This document shows positions 1 through 5,215 of a DNA stretch of 7,708 bases, piece after piece (positions within the stretch are counted from its first letter, which is position 1; each line of letters begins with the position of its first letter). This stretch comes from Clostridiales bacterium UBA8153. Lineage in GTDB: Bacteria > Bacillota > Sulfobacillia > UBA8153. Below the pieces are notes generated by a model that saw nothing but the letters and a program-made list of their open reading frames with translations, did no database searches and was not told the origin of the DNA. Made by a program: the position numbers and the translations under genes. The stretch spans positions 640-8,347 of the forward strand of contig DMHJ01000015.1 in the NCBI GenBank assembly GCA_003449495.1, written 5' to 3'.

Positions 1-249
1 GGAACCTGACTCGACGCGCGGCGAAGGCTACTCACAACCGGGCGTGGCCTGACGCCTGGTTGGAAGAGCTTCGCCGCCGGTGTGGCAGGGCCGATCCTGC
101 CGGCATGAGGCGAACGCCGACTTCGATGCGGCCATCAACAGTCTGGTGGCCGGGAGTTGCCCGCACACCTTAAGCGCCTGCGGGGCGGAGGTCAGACGCC
201 CGGCGCCCTCCGCAATGAGGCAGGAACCGGCGGTAACATCATGATGGCT
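1..249. other. Upstream intergenic stretch without a recognisable gene
   Basis: I find no convincing gene here. Open stretches exist in several frames, but none has both a supported start and a recognisable protein. Plus-strand frame 2 is open from 53 to a TGA at 242-244 with a GC-rich third position, and reads like coding sequence around 105-190 (for example NADFDAAINSLVAG). It lacks an upstream start and could be a decayed 3' end of a former gene or chance. Two perfect inverted repeats are visible: 84-101 (GGCAGG, 6-nt loop, CCTGCC) and 129-152 (CGGCCA, 12-nt loop, TGGCCG). I cannot match them to a riboswitch class. Confidence 0.4.
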
Positions 250-272
250 ACCGTTTCGAGCCACGGTTTTTT
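250..272 (+). terminator. Weak terminator-like hairpin with T-run
   Basis: ACCGT (250-254) pairs with ACGGT (263-267) across an 8-nt loop and runs straight into six T residues at 267-272. The stem is only 5 bp. An alternative pairing, TGGCT (245-249) with AGCCA (259-263), is mutually exclusive with it. It could end an upstream transcript, but it overlaps the promoter spacer, so the T-run may simply be promoter sequence. Confidence 0.3.
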
Positions 273-282
273 CTGGTATAAT
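254..282 (+). promoter_or_regulatory. Predicted sigma-A extended -10 promoter of the polyamine cassette
   Basis: TATAAT at 277-282 is a perfect -10 box preceded by TGG (274-276), which makes an extended -10. A poor -35 (TTTCGA, 254-259, three of six consensus bases) lies 17 bp upstream. The predicted start is near 289, giving a leader of about 70 nt before pdaD. This is one of the few AT-rich spots in the window, which supports it. No operator is obvious. Confidence 0.65.
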
Positions 283-363
283 CGGTGTCGCGCCGCCTGG
301 GTATGGCCCACCGCCGCTGACGATACGCTAACGACGACACTTTCTGTCTGAGGAGAGATGCCG

Positions 364-822
364 ATGCTGCCGACTCCGGCCAAGTTCTGCCTGGTAGCGG
401 GGAGCAGCGAGGGGATGACCACCCTTAACGCTTTCGACGGGGCTTTGCTCGCTGCCGGGCTGGGTAATGTCAACCTGCTGAAGGTCTCCAGCATCCTGCC
501 GCCCGGTGCCGTTTTTGCCGACCGGCTTTCCATTCCCCCGGGCGCCCTGGTGCCCGCCGCCTATGGTCACGTGGTGAGCGAAACGCCGGGCCAGCGGCTG
601 GCCGCCGCCGTGGCCGTAGGGCTTAACGGCACCAATTTCGGGGTGATCATGGAACATGCCGGGGTGGGGGAAGCCCACGAGCTCGAGCGGCAAGTCCGGG
701 CCATGGTGGAGGAGGCCTTTCGCGTGCGGGGGCTGGTCCTGACCGGCCTCAAGTCGGCCAGCGCCGGCCACGTGGTGCAGCGCGTAGGGTGCGCCTTCGC
801 CGCCGTCGCCTTCTGGTACTAG
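364..822 (+). CDS. pdaD: Pyruvoyl-dependent arginine decarboxylase (PvlArgDC) proenzyme
   Basis: This enzyme decarboxylates L-arginine to agmatine and carbon dioxide using a self-made pyruvoyl group rather than PLP. Counting from the first ATG (358), the proenzyme is 154 aa, close to the roughly 160-residue archaeal enzymes. The autocleavage site is the Ser44-Ser45 pair in LLKVSSILPPG; Ser45 should become the pyruvoyl residue of the large alpha chain. Asn39, just upstream, matches the asparagine implicated in processing in the Methanocaldococcus enzyme. Glu99 in GVIMEHAG matches the catalytic glutamate. The start is ambiguous: GAGGAG at 350-355 is only 2 nt from ATG 358 but 8 nt from the in-frame ATG at 364, so 364 is preferred (152 aa). 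It leads a cassette with speE and speB, which use its product. Cytosolic. Assignment is firm from the motifs. Confidence 0.93.
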   Translation: MLPTPAKFCLVAGSSEGMTTLNAFDGALLAAGLGNVNLLKVSSILPPGAVFADRLSIPPGALVPAAYGHVVSETPGQRLAAAVAVGLNGTNFGVIMEHAGVGEAHELERQVRAMVEEAFRVRGLVLTGLKSASAGHVVQRVGCAFAAVAFWY

Positions 823-844
823 CCTTTCTAAGGGGGGATGACCG

Positions 845-1681
845 TTGTCCGTCTGGTTTACCGAGGACCAGGTACCCGGCCTTAGGCTTTCCTGCCGGGT
901 GAGCCGCGTACTCCACCAGGAAAAGACCCCCTTCCAGCACCTGGCCATACTGGAGACGGAGGTGTTCGGCCGCGTGCTCACCTTGGACGGCATCATCCAG
1001 ACTACCGAGCACGACGAGTTCATTTACCATGAGCTCATCGCCCACGTCGCCATGTGCGCCCACCGGGGAACTCTGCGCCGGGTGCTCATCATCGGTGGCG
1101 GGGATGGCGGCACCATGCGCCAGGTGTTGCGGCACCGGCAAGTAACTGCCTGCCACCTGGTGGAGATCGACGAGCGGGTGGTGGCGGTAGCCCGGGAGTT
1201 TTTACCGGCGCTGTCCGCGGCCATGGACGACCCCCGGGCCAAGGTGATCATCGCCGATGGCATAGAATACGTGCGGGACGTGCAGGAAGCGTACGACCTG
1301 ATCATCGTGGACTCCACCGATCCCATCGGTCCTGCCGTGGGCCTGTTCTCCGCAGATTTTTACGCCGGGGCGCACCGGGCTTTAGCCGTCGACGGCATGT
1401 GCGTGGCCCAGACCGAGTCGGCGTTTCACAACGCCCGGTTGGTGCCGGCCATCTTTGCGCGCATGGCCGGGAATTTCCCCATCGCCCGGCTGTACCTGGG
1501 CGCCATCCCCAGCTACCCGGGCGGGCCCTGGTCTTTCACCGTGGGGTCCAAGCTCTATGACCCGGCGGAACCCGTGCGCCCGCCGCCCGGCGACCTCCGC
1601 TACTACTCCCCGGACGTCCACCGGGCCGCCTTCGCCTTACCCCCCTACGTGGTGCAGGCGTTGGCGCATCCTCCAAGCTAA
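845..1681 (+). CDS. speE: Spermidine synthase (polyamine aminopropyltransferase)
   Basis: The enzyme transfers the aminopropyl group of decarboxylated S-adenosylmethionine to an amine, classically putrescine to spermidine, releasing methylthioadenosine. It has 278 aa, the usual bacterial length. Visible signatures: the N-terminal beta domain with DGIIQTTEHDEFIYHE (48-63), the cofactor loop GGGDGG (84-89), the acidic VEID (106-109), the catalytic-loop DSTDPIGPA (156-164) and YPGGPWSF (224-231). Translation starts at TTG 845, chosen because AGGGGGG (831-837) lies 7 nt upstream; the ATG at 838 is in another frame. The stop shares one base with the speB start, so the two are probably translationally coupled. 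No SAM decarboxylase gene (speD), needed for the aminopropyl donor, is in the window. The true acceptor could be agmatine rather than putrescine; sequence alone does not decide. Confidence 0.94.
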   Translation: MSVWFTEDQVPGLRLSCRVSRVLHQEKTPFQHLAILETEVFGRVLTLDGIIQTTEHDEFIYHELIAHVAMCAHRGTLRRVLIIGGGDGGTMRQVLRHRQVTACHLVEIDERVVAVAREFLPALSAAMDDPRAKVIIADGIEYVRDVQEAYDLIIVDSTDPIGPAVGLFSADFYAGAHRALAVDGMCVAQTESAFHNARLVPAIFARMAGNFPIARLYLGAIPSYPGGPWSFTVGSKLYDPAEPVRPPPGDLRYYSPDVHRAAFALPPYVVQALAHPPS

Positions 1682-2538
1682 TGGGAAAGGCGGAATCTTG
1701 GGCGGGCAGGTTTCTTAGGTCCCGGGAAGACGCACGGGAGTCCCGCATCATCATGTACGGGGCGCCGCTGGATGTGACCACCTCCTACCGGCCGGGTACG
1801 CGTTTCGGGCCCCGCCGCATCCGCGAGGTGTCCGAGGCGCTGGAAAGCTACAGTCCCATCCTTGGGCGCGACCTGGCGGATGTGCAGTTCTACGACGGCC
1901 AGGACCTGCCCCTGGCCCTGGCAGCTGGGTTGGAGGCGGCCCTGGAGGGTTTGGACAAAGAAGTAGCGGAGGTATACGCCTCCGGTCGTAAGGTACTAGT
2001 GCTCGGTGGCGAGCACCTGATCACCTATCCCTTGGTGCGGGCAGTCTATCGCCACCATCCCGGGCTGGTGGTCTTGTGGCTGGATGCCCACGCCGATTTG
2101 CGCGAAAGCCACCATGGCTCGCGCTGGTCCCACGCCACGGTGGCCCGCCGGGTGCGGGAGACGGTGGGGGAGGCCAATCTCGTCCAGCTGGGCGTGCGCT
2201 CGGCGTGCCGGGAGGAGGCCGGCTTGGTGCCGGCCGGTCCACCCGGGCTGGTTGAGGCCATGAGGAGGCTGAGGCCCAGGCTGGAAGGGCGGCCCCTCTA
2301 CCTTTCTTTGGACATCGACGTGCTGGATCCGGCCTACGCCCCGGGCACCGGCGCCCCCGAACCCGGGGGTCCCAGTACCCGGGAGCTGCTGGAGGCGGTG
2401 TACCTCTTGGATGGGCTGGACTTGGTGGGAGCGGATGTGGTGGAAGTGGCGCCGGCCTACGATCACGCGGACCTCGCCGCCATCGCTGCCGCCAAGCTGT
2501 GCCGGGAAATCCTGCTCATCATGGCCCAAGCCGGGTAG
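1681..2538 (+). CDS. speB: Agmatinase / ureohydrolase family, binuclear Mn enzyme
   Basis: It hydrolyses agmatine to putrescine and urea; a related activity on N1-aminopropylagmatine would give spermidine directly. At 285 aa it matches bacterial SpeB. The N-terminal stretch GAPLDVTTSYRPGTRFGP (27-44) is typical of the Bacillus-type branch. Metal ligands are all present: His112 in GGEH, Asp135/His137/Asp139 in DAHADLR, and Asp211/Asp213 in LDIDVLDP. His151 in WSHATVARR is the likely substrate-loop histidine, and the family-typical PGTGAPEPGG (221-230) and EVAP (256-259) follow. ATG 1681 overlaps the speE stop (TAATG) and has no good Shine-Dalgarno, suggesting re-initiation by ribosomes finishing speE. 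Arginase or other ureohydrolases are possible, but the gene sits beside an arginine decarboxylase and speE, which favours agmatinase. Confidence 0.92.
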   Translation: MGKAESWAGRFLRSREDARESRIIMYGAPLDVTTSYRPGTRFGPRRIREVSEALESYSPILGRDLADVQFYDGQDLPLALAAGLEAALEGLDKEVAEVYASGRKVLVLGGEHLITYPLVRAVYRHHPGLVVLWLDAHADLRESHHGSRWSHATVARRVRETVGEANLVQLGVRSACREEAGLVPAGPPGLVEAMRRLRPRLEGRPLYLSLDIDVLDPAYAPGTGAPEPGGPSTRELLEAVYLLDGLDLVGADVVEVAPAYDHADLAAIAAAKLCREILLIMAQAG

Positions 2539-2549
2539 CAGGAACGCGC

Positions 2550-2581
2550 CCCCCGGGTGCCGAATTTCCGGCGCCAGGGGG
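2550..2581 (+). promoter_or_regulatory. Stable hairpin covering the regulator's Shine-Dalgarno
   Basis: CCCCC (2550-2554) pairs with GGGGG (2577-2581), then a G/A mismatch (2555/2576), then GGTGCCG (2556-2562) pairs with CGGCGCC (2569-2575, one G-U) around the loop AATTTC. That is 12 pairs with a single mismatch. No T-run follows, so it is not a classic intrinsic terminator. The 3' arm contains AGGGGG (2576-2581), the best-spaced SD (9 nt) for ATG 2591, so folding should limit translation of the regulator. The structure is plain in the sequence; the role is inferred. Confidence 0.55.
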
Positions 2582-2590
2582 TGGGGGGAC

Positions 2591-3991
2591 ATGTCCGGTA
2601 ACAACGAAGCCATCTTCCGTGCCATCCTGGGAGCGGTGGACGAGGGCATCCACGCCGTGGACGCGGAGGGCCGCACCATCTTCTACAACCAGCCCGCCGC
2701 CGGCATGGACGGTATGACCGTCGAGGAAGTGGTGGGCCGCCATGTCCTGGAAGTGTTCCCGTCCCTGAATGACCAAACCAGCACCCTCATGCAGGTCATC
2801 CGCACCGGGCGGCCGGTCATCGATAAGCAGCAGACGTTCACCAACTACCGGGGGAGGCGCATCACCACCGTCAACTCCACCATCCCCATCCTGGTCGGCG
2901 GGCGGCCGGTGGGGGCGGTGGAAGTGGCCAAGGACATGACCACCGTCCGGCGCATGGCCGACCGCATCGTGGCGCTGCAGGCGCAGATCTCCGGGCGGCA
3001 GGCCGGCGACCACTCGTCCCCCTCCCGCCTGTACCGCCTGGAAGACCTGGTCGGGCTCAGCCAGCCCATGCTTGCCCTCAAACGTGCCGTGGCCCGGGCC
3101 TCCCTCACCCCTTCCCCGGTCCTCATCAGCGGCGAGACCGGCACCGGTAAGGAACTGGTGGCCCAAGCCATGCACAGCGAGGGGCATCGCCGGGCCGGGC
3201 CGTTCATCGCCCAGAACTGCGCGGCGCTCCCGGAGACCCTGCTGGAAGGCATGATGTTCGGGACGGCCCGGGGGGCCTTTACCGGAGCCCAGCACCGGCC
3301 GGGTCTCTTCGAGCTGGCCCACCAGGGCACATTATATCTGGATGAGCTGAACTCCATGCCGTTAGGACTCCAGGCTAAACTATTGCGGGCCGTGGAAGAG
3401 GGTGCCGTGACCCGGCTGGGCGAAGCCCGGCGGCGCCCGGTGGATGTGCGGCTCTTGGCCTCGGTGAGCTCGGAACCCGGCCTCAGTGTGGCCCAAGGGC
3501 GCCTGCGCCAGGACCTGTACTACCGCCTGCACGTGGTGTCCCTGCGCCTGCCTCCCTTACGCGAGCGCAAGGAGGACATCCCCCGGTTGACCGAGCATTT
3601 TCTGGCCAAACACGGCCCCGCCCTGGGCGGCCACGATGTGACGGTGACTCCCGAGGCCGTCTCCTGCCTGCTGGCGTATGACTGGCCCGGGAACGTGCGC
3701 GAGCTGGAGCATGCCATCGAAGGGGCCCTGAACCTCCTGGAAGGCGGGAAAATCGCCCCCGAGCACCTCCCGCTTCCGGTACGCACTCCCCGGTCGCCCA
3801 GTCCGGATGAAAGGACCGGTGTCCCTCTCCGCTACGCCCTGGAGCGCTTGGAGGAAACCCTCATTACCCAAGCCCTGGCCCGGCATCAGGGCAACGTGGC
3901 CCGGGCCGCCCGGGAGCTGGAAATTCCCCGCCAGACCCTCCAGTATCGCATGAAGGCCCTGAAGATTGCCGGCCCGGTTTTGGGCAGGTGA
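2591..3991 (+). CDS. Sigma-54-dependent activator, PAS-AAA+-Fis HTH (RocR-like)
   Basis: This is a 466-aa enhancer-binding protein that would remodel sigma-54 RNA polymerase using ATP. Order: an N-terminal PAS-type sensor (about 5-125), a short linker, an AAA+ domain (about 150-395) and a C-terminal Fis-type helix-turn-helix (about 423-457). Key residues: Walker A GETGTGKE (181-188), the sigma-54 contact loop GAFTGA (228-233) within FGTARGAFTGA, Walker B TLYLDE (247-252), RQDLYYRL (306-313) and WPGNVREL (365-372). There is no receiver domain, so it probably senses a small molecule through PAS. Size, order and several motifs recall Bacillus RocR, the arginine-catabolism activator. It ends about 70 bp before a -24/-12 promoter leading into the lysine genes, its most likely target. 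ATG 2591 is chosen as the PAS start with a G-rich SD; an upstream in-frame extension overlaps speB and is unlikely. The effector is unknown. Confidence 0.9.
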   Translation: MSGNNEAIFRAILGAVDEGIHAVDAEGRTIFYNQPAAGMDGMTVEEVVGRHVLEVFPSLNDQTSTLMQVIRTGRPVIDKQQTFTNYRGRRITTVNSTIPILVGGRPVGAVEVAKDMTTVRRMADRIVALQAQISGRQAGDHSSPSRLYRLEDLVGLSQPMLALKRAVARASLTPSPVLISGETGTGKELVAQAMHSEGHRRAGPFIAQNCAALPETLLEGMMFGTARGAFTGAQHRPGLFELAHQGTLYLDELNSMPLGLQAKLLRAVEEGAVTRLGEARRRPVDVRLLASVSSEPGLSVAQGRLRQDLYYRLHVVSLRLPPLRERKEDIPRLTEHFLAKHGPALGGHDVTVTPEAVSCLLAYDWPGNVRELEHAIEGALNLLEGGKIAPEHLPLPVRTPRSPSPDERTGVPLRYALERLEETLITQALARHQGNVARAARELEIPRQTLQYRMKALKIAGPVLGR

Positions 3992-3992
3992 C

Positions 3993-4054
3993 TGCCGGGA
4001 AACGGGCCATTTCCCCCATCTCACCCCGGGCCACGGCCACGGTGCAGGGAAACG
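3993..4054 (+). repeat. Direct repeat of a 12-mer, 50 bp apart
   Basis: TGCCGGGAAACG at 3993-4004 recurs as TGCAGGGAAACG at 4043-4054, with 11 of 12 bases identical and a start-to-start distance of exactly 50 bp. The second copy ends 4 bp before the -24 element. The first copy contains the left arm of the inverted repeat. They may be paired activator sites, or the downstream copy may be a repressing or low-affinity site. Confidence 0.4.
3997..4015. promoter_or_regulatory. Candidate upstream activator site (inverted repeat)
   Basis: GGGAAA (3997-4002) and TTTCCC (4010-4015) form a perfect 6-bp inverted repeat with a 7-nt spacer. Its centre is about 79 bp before the predicted sigma-54 start at 4085, a usual place for an enhancer-binding protein. 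It lies just after the regulator stop codon. No T-run follows, which argues against a terminator. Binding by the adjacent Fis-type HTH is inferred. Confidence 0.4.
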
Positions 4055-4058
4055 CCGT

Positions 4059-4074
4059 TGGCATGATACTTGCT
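4059..4074 (+). promoter_or_regulatory. Sigma-54 (-24/-12) promoter of the lysine cluster
   Basis: TGGCATG (4059-4065), four bases, then TTGCT (4070-4074) matches the consensus TGGCAYG-N4-TTGCW. The invariant GG (4060-4061) and GC (4072-4073) have the required spacing. The predicted start is near 4085, leaving a leader of about 47 nt to kdd. The gene directly upstream encodes a sigma-54 activator with an intact GAFTGA loop, which strongly supports this call. It should make kdd-kam transcription activator-dependent. Confidence 0.85.
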
Positions 4075-4075
4075 C

Positions 4076-4081
4076 TATAAT
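4076..4081 (+). promoter_or_regulatory. TATAAT box between the -12 element and predicted start
   Basis: A perfect sigma-A -10 hexamer lies immediately after the sigma-54 -12 element. No -35 is recognisable at 16-18 bp spacing and there is no TGN extension. It may help melting of the sigma-54 open complex, or give weak sigma-A basal transcription from about 4088. Confidence 0.3.
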
Positions 4082-4085
4082 ACTA

Positions 4086-4109
4086 AGTGGTAGTGATAGT
4101 GGTAGTGAT
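4086..4109 (+). repeat. Perfect 12-bp tandem duplication in the kdd leader
   Basis: AGTGGTAGTGAT occurs twice back to back (4086-4097 and 4098-4109). It spans the predicted start and early leader, and the second copy overlaps a small hairpin, TAGTG-ATG-CACTA (4103-4115), just ahead of the SD. It may be a protein-binding site or a leader structure; replication slippage is the simple origin. Confidence 0.6.
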
Positions 4110-4117
4110 GCACTAAA

Positions 4118-4125
4118 AAGGAGGT
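4118..4125 (+). promoter_or_regulatory. Strong ribosome-binding site for kdd
   Basis: AAGGAGGT is a near-perfect complement of the 16S rRNA 3' end, 6 nt before ATG 4132. It is the strongest SD in the window, in keeping with high expression of a catabolic operon once induced. Confidence 0.85.
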
Positions 4126-4131
4126 AAGCGC

Positions 4132-5193
4132 ATGAGTACGGGATGTCCCTACGGTAGTCACCGGGTGTTGGAGCCGGCAGGCGCCCTGCCCCAGGCGGCG
4201 TGGAAGCTGGACAATTCCCCCCGGCTCTATGACAACGAATTGCATATTGACGTGTCCACCCTCAATGTAGACTCGGCGAGTTTCACCCAGTTCAAAAAGC
4301 AGGCCCAGAGCGAAGTGGGGCCGGACGAGTCCGCCGTGGCCGCCCGGGTGGCCGAGCTCATCACCGGGGTGGTGGCCGAGCGGGGGAAGCTACAGAACCC
4401 GGTGACCGGGTCCGGCGGCATGCTGCTGGGCCAGGTCACCTCCGTAGGACAGGCCGTCTCCGGCCGGGACGGCCTGCAGCCGGGCGATCGGGTGGCGACG
4501 CTTGTCTCTTTGACTCTGACCCCTCTGGTCATCGACGAGGTAAAGGCGGTGCGCCTGTCCACCGATCAAGTGGATATCAGCGGCCGGGCCGTGGTGTTTG
4601 CCAGCGGGCCCGTGGCCAAGCTGCCGCCGGATATCCCGGAGCGACTGGCCCTGGCGGTTTTGGACGTGGCGGGGGCGCCCGCCCAGACCGCCCGGCTGGT
4701 GCGCCCCGGCGACACCGTGGTGGTGATCGGGGCCGGCGGCAAGTCCGGGCTCCTGTGCTGCACTGAAGCCCGGGTGCGGGCGGGTGTTACCGGGAGGGTC
4801 ATCGCCCTGGGGCATTCGGCAGCTTCCTGCCGCCGGGTGCAGGAACTGGGGGTGTCCGACGTGGTGCTCCAGGTGGACGCCTCCCGCCCCCTGGAGACCC
4901 GGGACCGCCTGCTGGCCGCCACCGGCGGAAGGCTGGCCGATGTGACCATCAACTGCGTGAATGTGCCCGACACCGAACTTACCACCATCCTGTGCACCAA
5001 GGACACCGGCACCATCTACTTCTTTAGCATGGCCACCAGCTTCACCAAGGCCGCCCTGGGCGCCGAGGGCATCGGCAGTGGCGCCACCATGATCGTGGGC
5101 AACGGCTACGCGCCGGGGCATGCCGCCATCGCCCTGCACATGCTCAGGCAGCACCCAGCGTTGCGTAAGCTCTTGGAGAGGTCGTATCTCTAG
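4132..5193 (+). CDS. kdd: L-erythro-3,5-diaminohexanoate dehydrogenase
   Basis: This enzyme of anaerobic lysine fermentation oxidises (3S,5S)-3,5-diaminohexanoate with NAD(P)+ to 5-amino-3-oxohexanoate and ammonia. The 353 aa match the family length. The N-terminus, CPYGSHRVLEPAGALPQ (5-21), with DNELHIDV (34-41), LNVDSASFTQ (44-53) and NPVTGSGGM (89-97), is very like the known Fusobacterium and clostridial proteins as I recall them. A nucleotide-binding Rossmann turn, VVVIGAGGKSG, lies at 196-206. It is the first gene after the sigma-54 promoter and is followed 22 nt later by kamA, whose product starts the same pathway. Start ATG 4132 is fixed by AAGGAGGT. No truncation or odd residues are seen. 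Cytosolic. Confidence 0.93.
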   Translation: MSTGCPYGSHRVLEPAGALPQAAWKLDNSPRLYDNELHIDVSTLNVDSASFTQFKKQAQSEVGPDESAVAARVAELITGVVAERGKLQNPVTGSGGMLLGQVTSVGQAVSGRDGLQPGDRVATLVSLTLTPLVIDEVKAVRLSTDQVDISGRAVVFASGPVAKLPPDIPERLALAVLDVAGAPAQTARLVRPGDTVVVIGAGGKSGLLCCTEARVRAGVTGRVIALGHSAASCRRVQELGVSDVVLQVDASRPLETRDRLLAATGGRLADVTINCVNVPDTELTTILCTKDTGTIYFFSMATSFTKAALGAEGIGSGATMIVGNGYAPGHAAIALHMLRQHPALRKLLERSYL

Positions 5194-5215
5194 GCATCTT
5201 CGGGGAGGCGCTAGC

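Noticed and set aside
83..100. Second sigma-54 promoter starting TGGCAG and ending CTGC
   Set aside because: GG to GC spacing is 15 bp instead of 12, so it cannot be a functional -24/-12 element.
28..264. Minus-strand 78-codon frame
   Set aside because: No recognisable motif, and long antisense frames are expected by chance at this GC content.
157..351. Plus-strand 64-codon frame beginning with ATG upstream of pdaD
   Set aside because: It runs across the promoter and terminator-like hairpin, has no SD and resembles no protein family.
1..357. Guanidine or cobalamin riboswitch ahead of the polyamine genes
   Set aside because: Hairpins exist, but I could not find the conserved boxes of these classes.
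2411..2590. In-frame N-terminal extension of the sigma-54 regulator
   Set aside because: It overlaps speB in another frame, its residues look like out-of-frame speB, and the PAS domain begins right after ATG 2591.
2519..3322. Long minus-strand frame opposite the regulator
   Set aside because: Shadow of the regulator coding sequence; the composition is Gly/His/Pro-rich with no domain.
3997..4015. Intrinsic terminator after the regulator
   Set aside because: Stem only 6 bp, no following T-run; position fits an activator site better.
5120..5215. In-frame N-terminal extension of kamA overlapping kdd
   Set aside because: GTG 5216 has an excellent SD and gives the expected family length; the extension is low in similarity to KamA.
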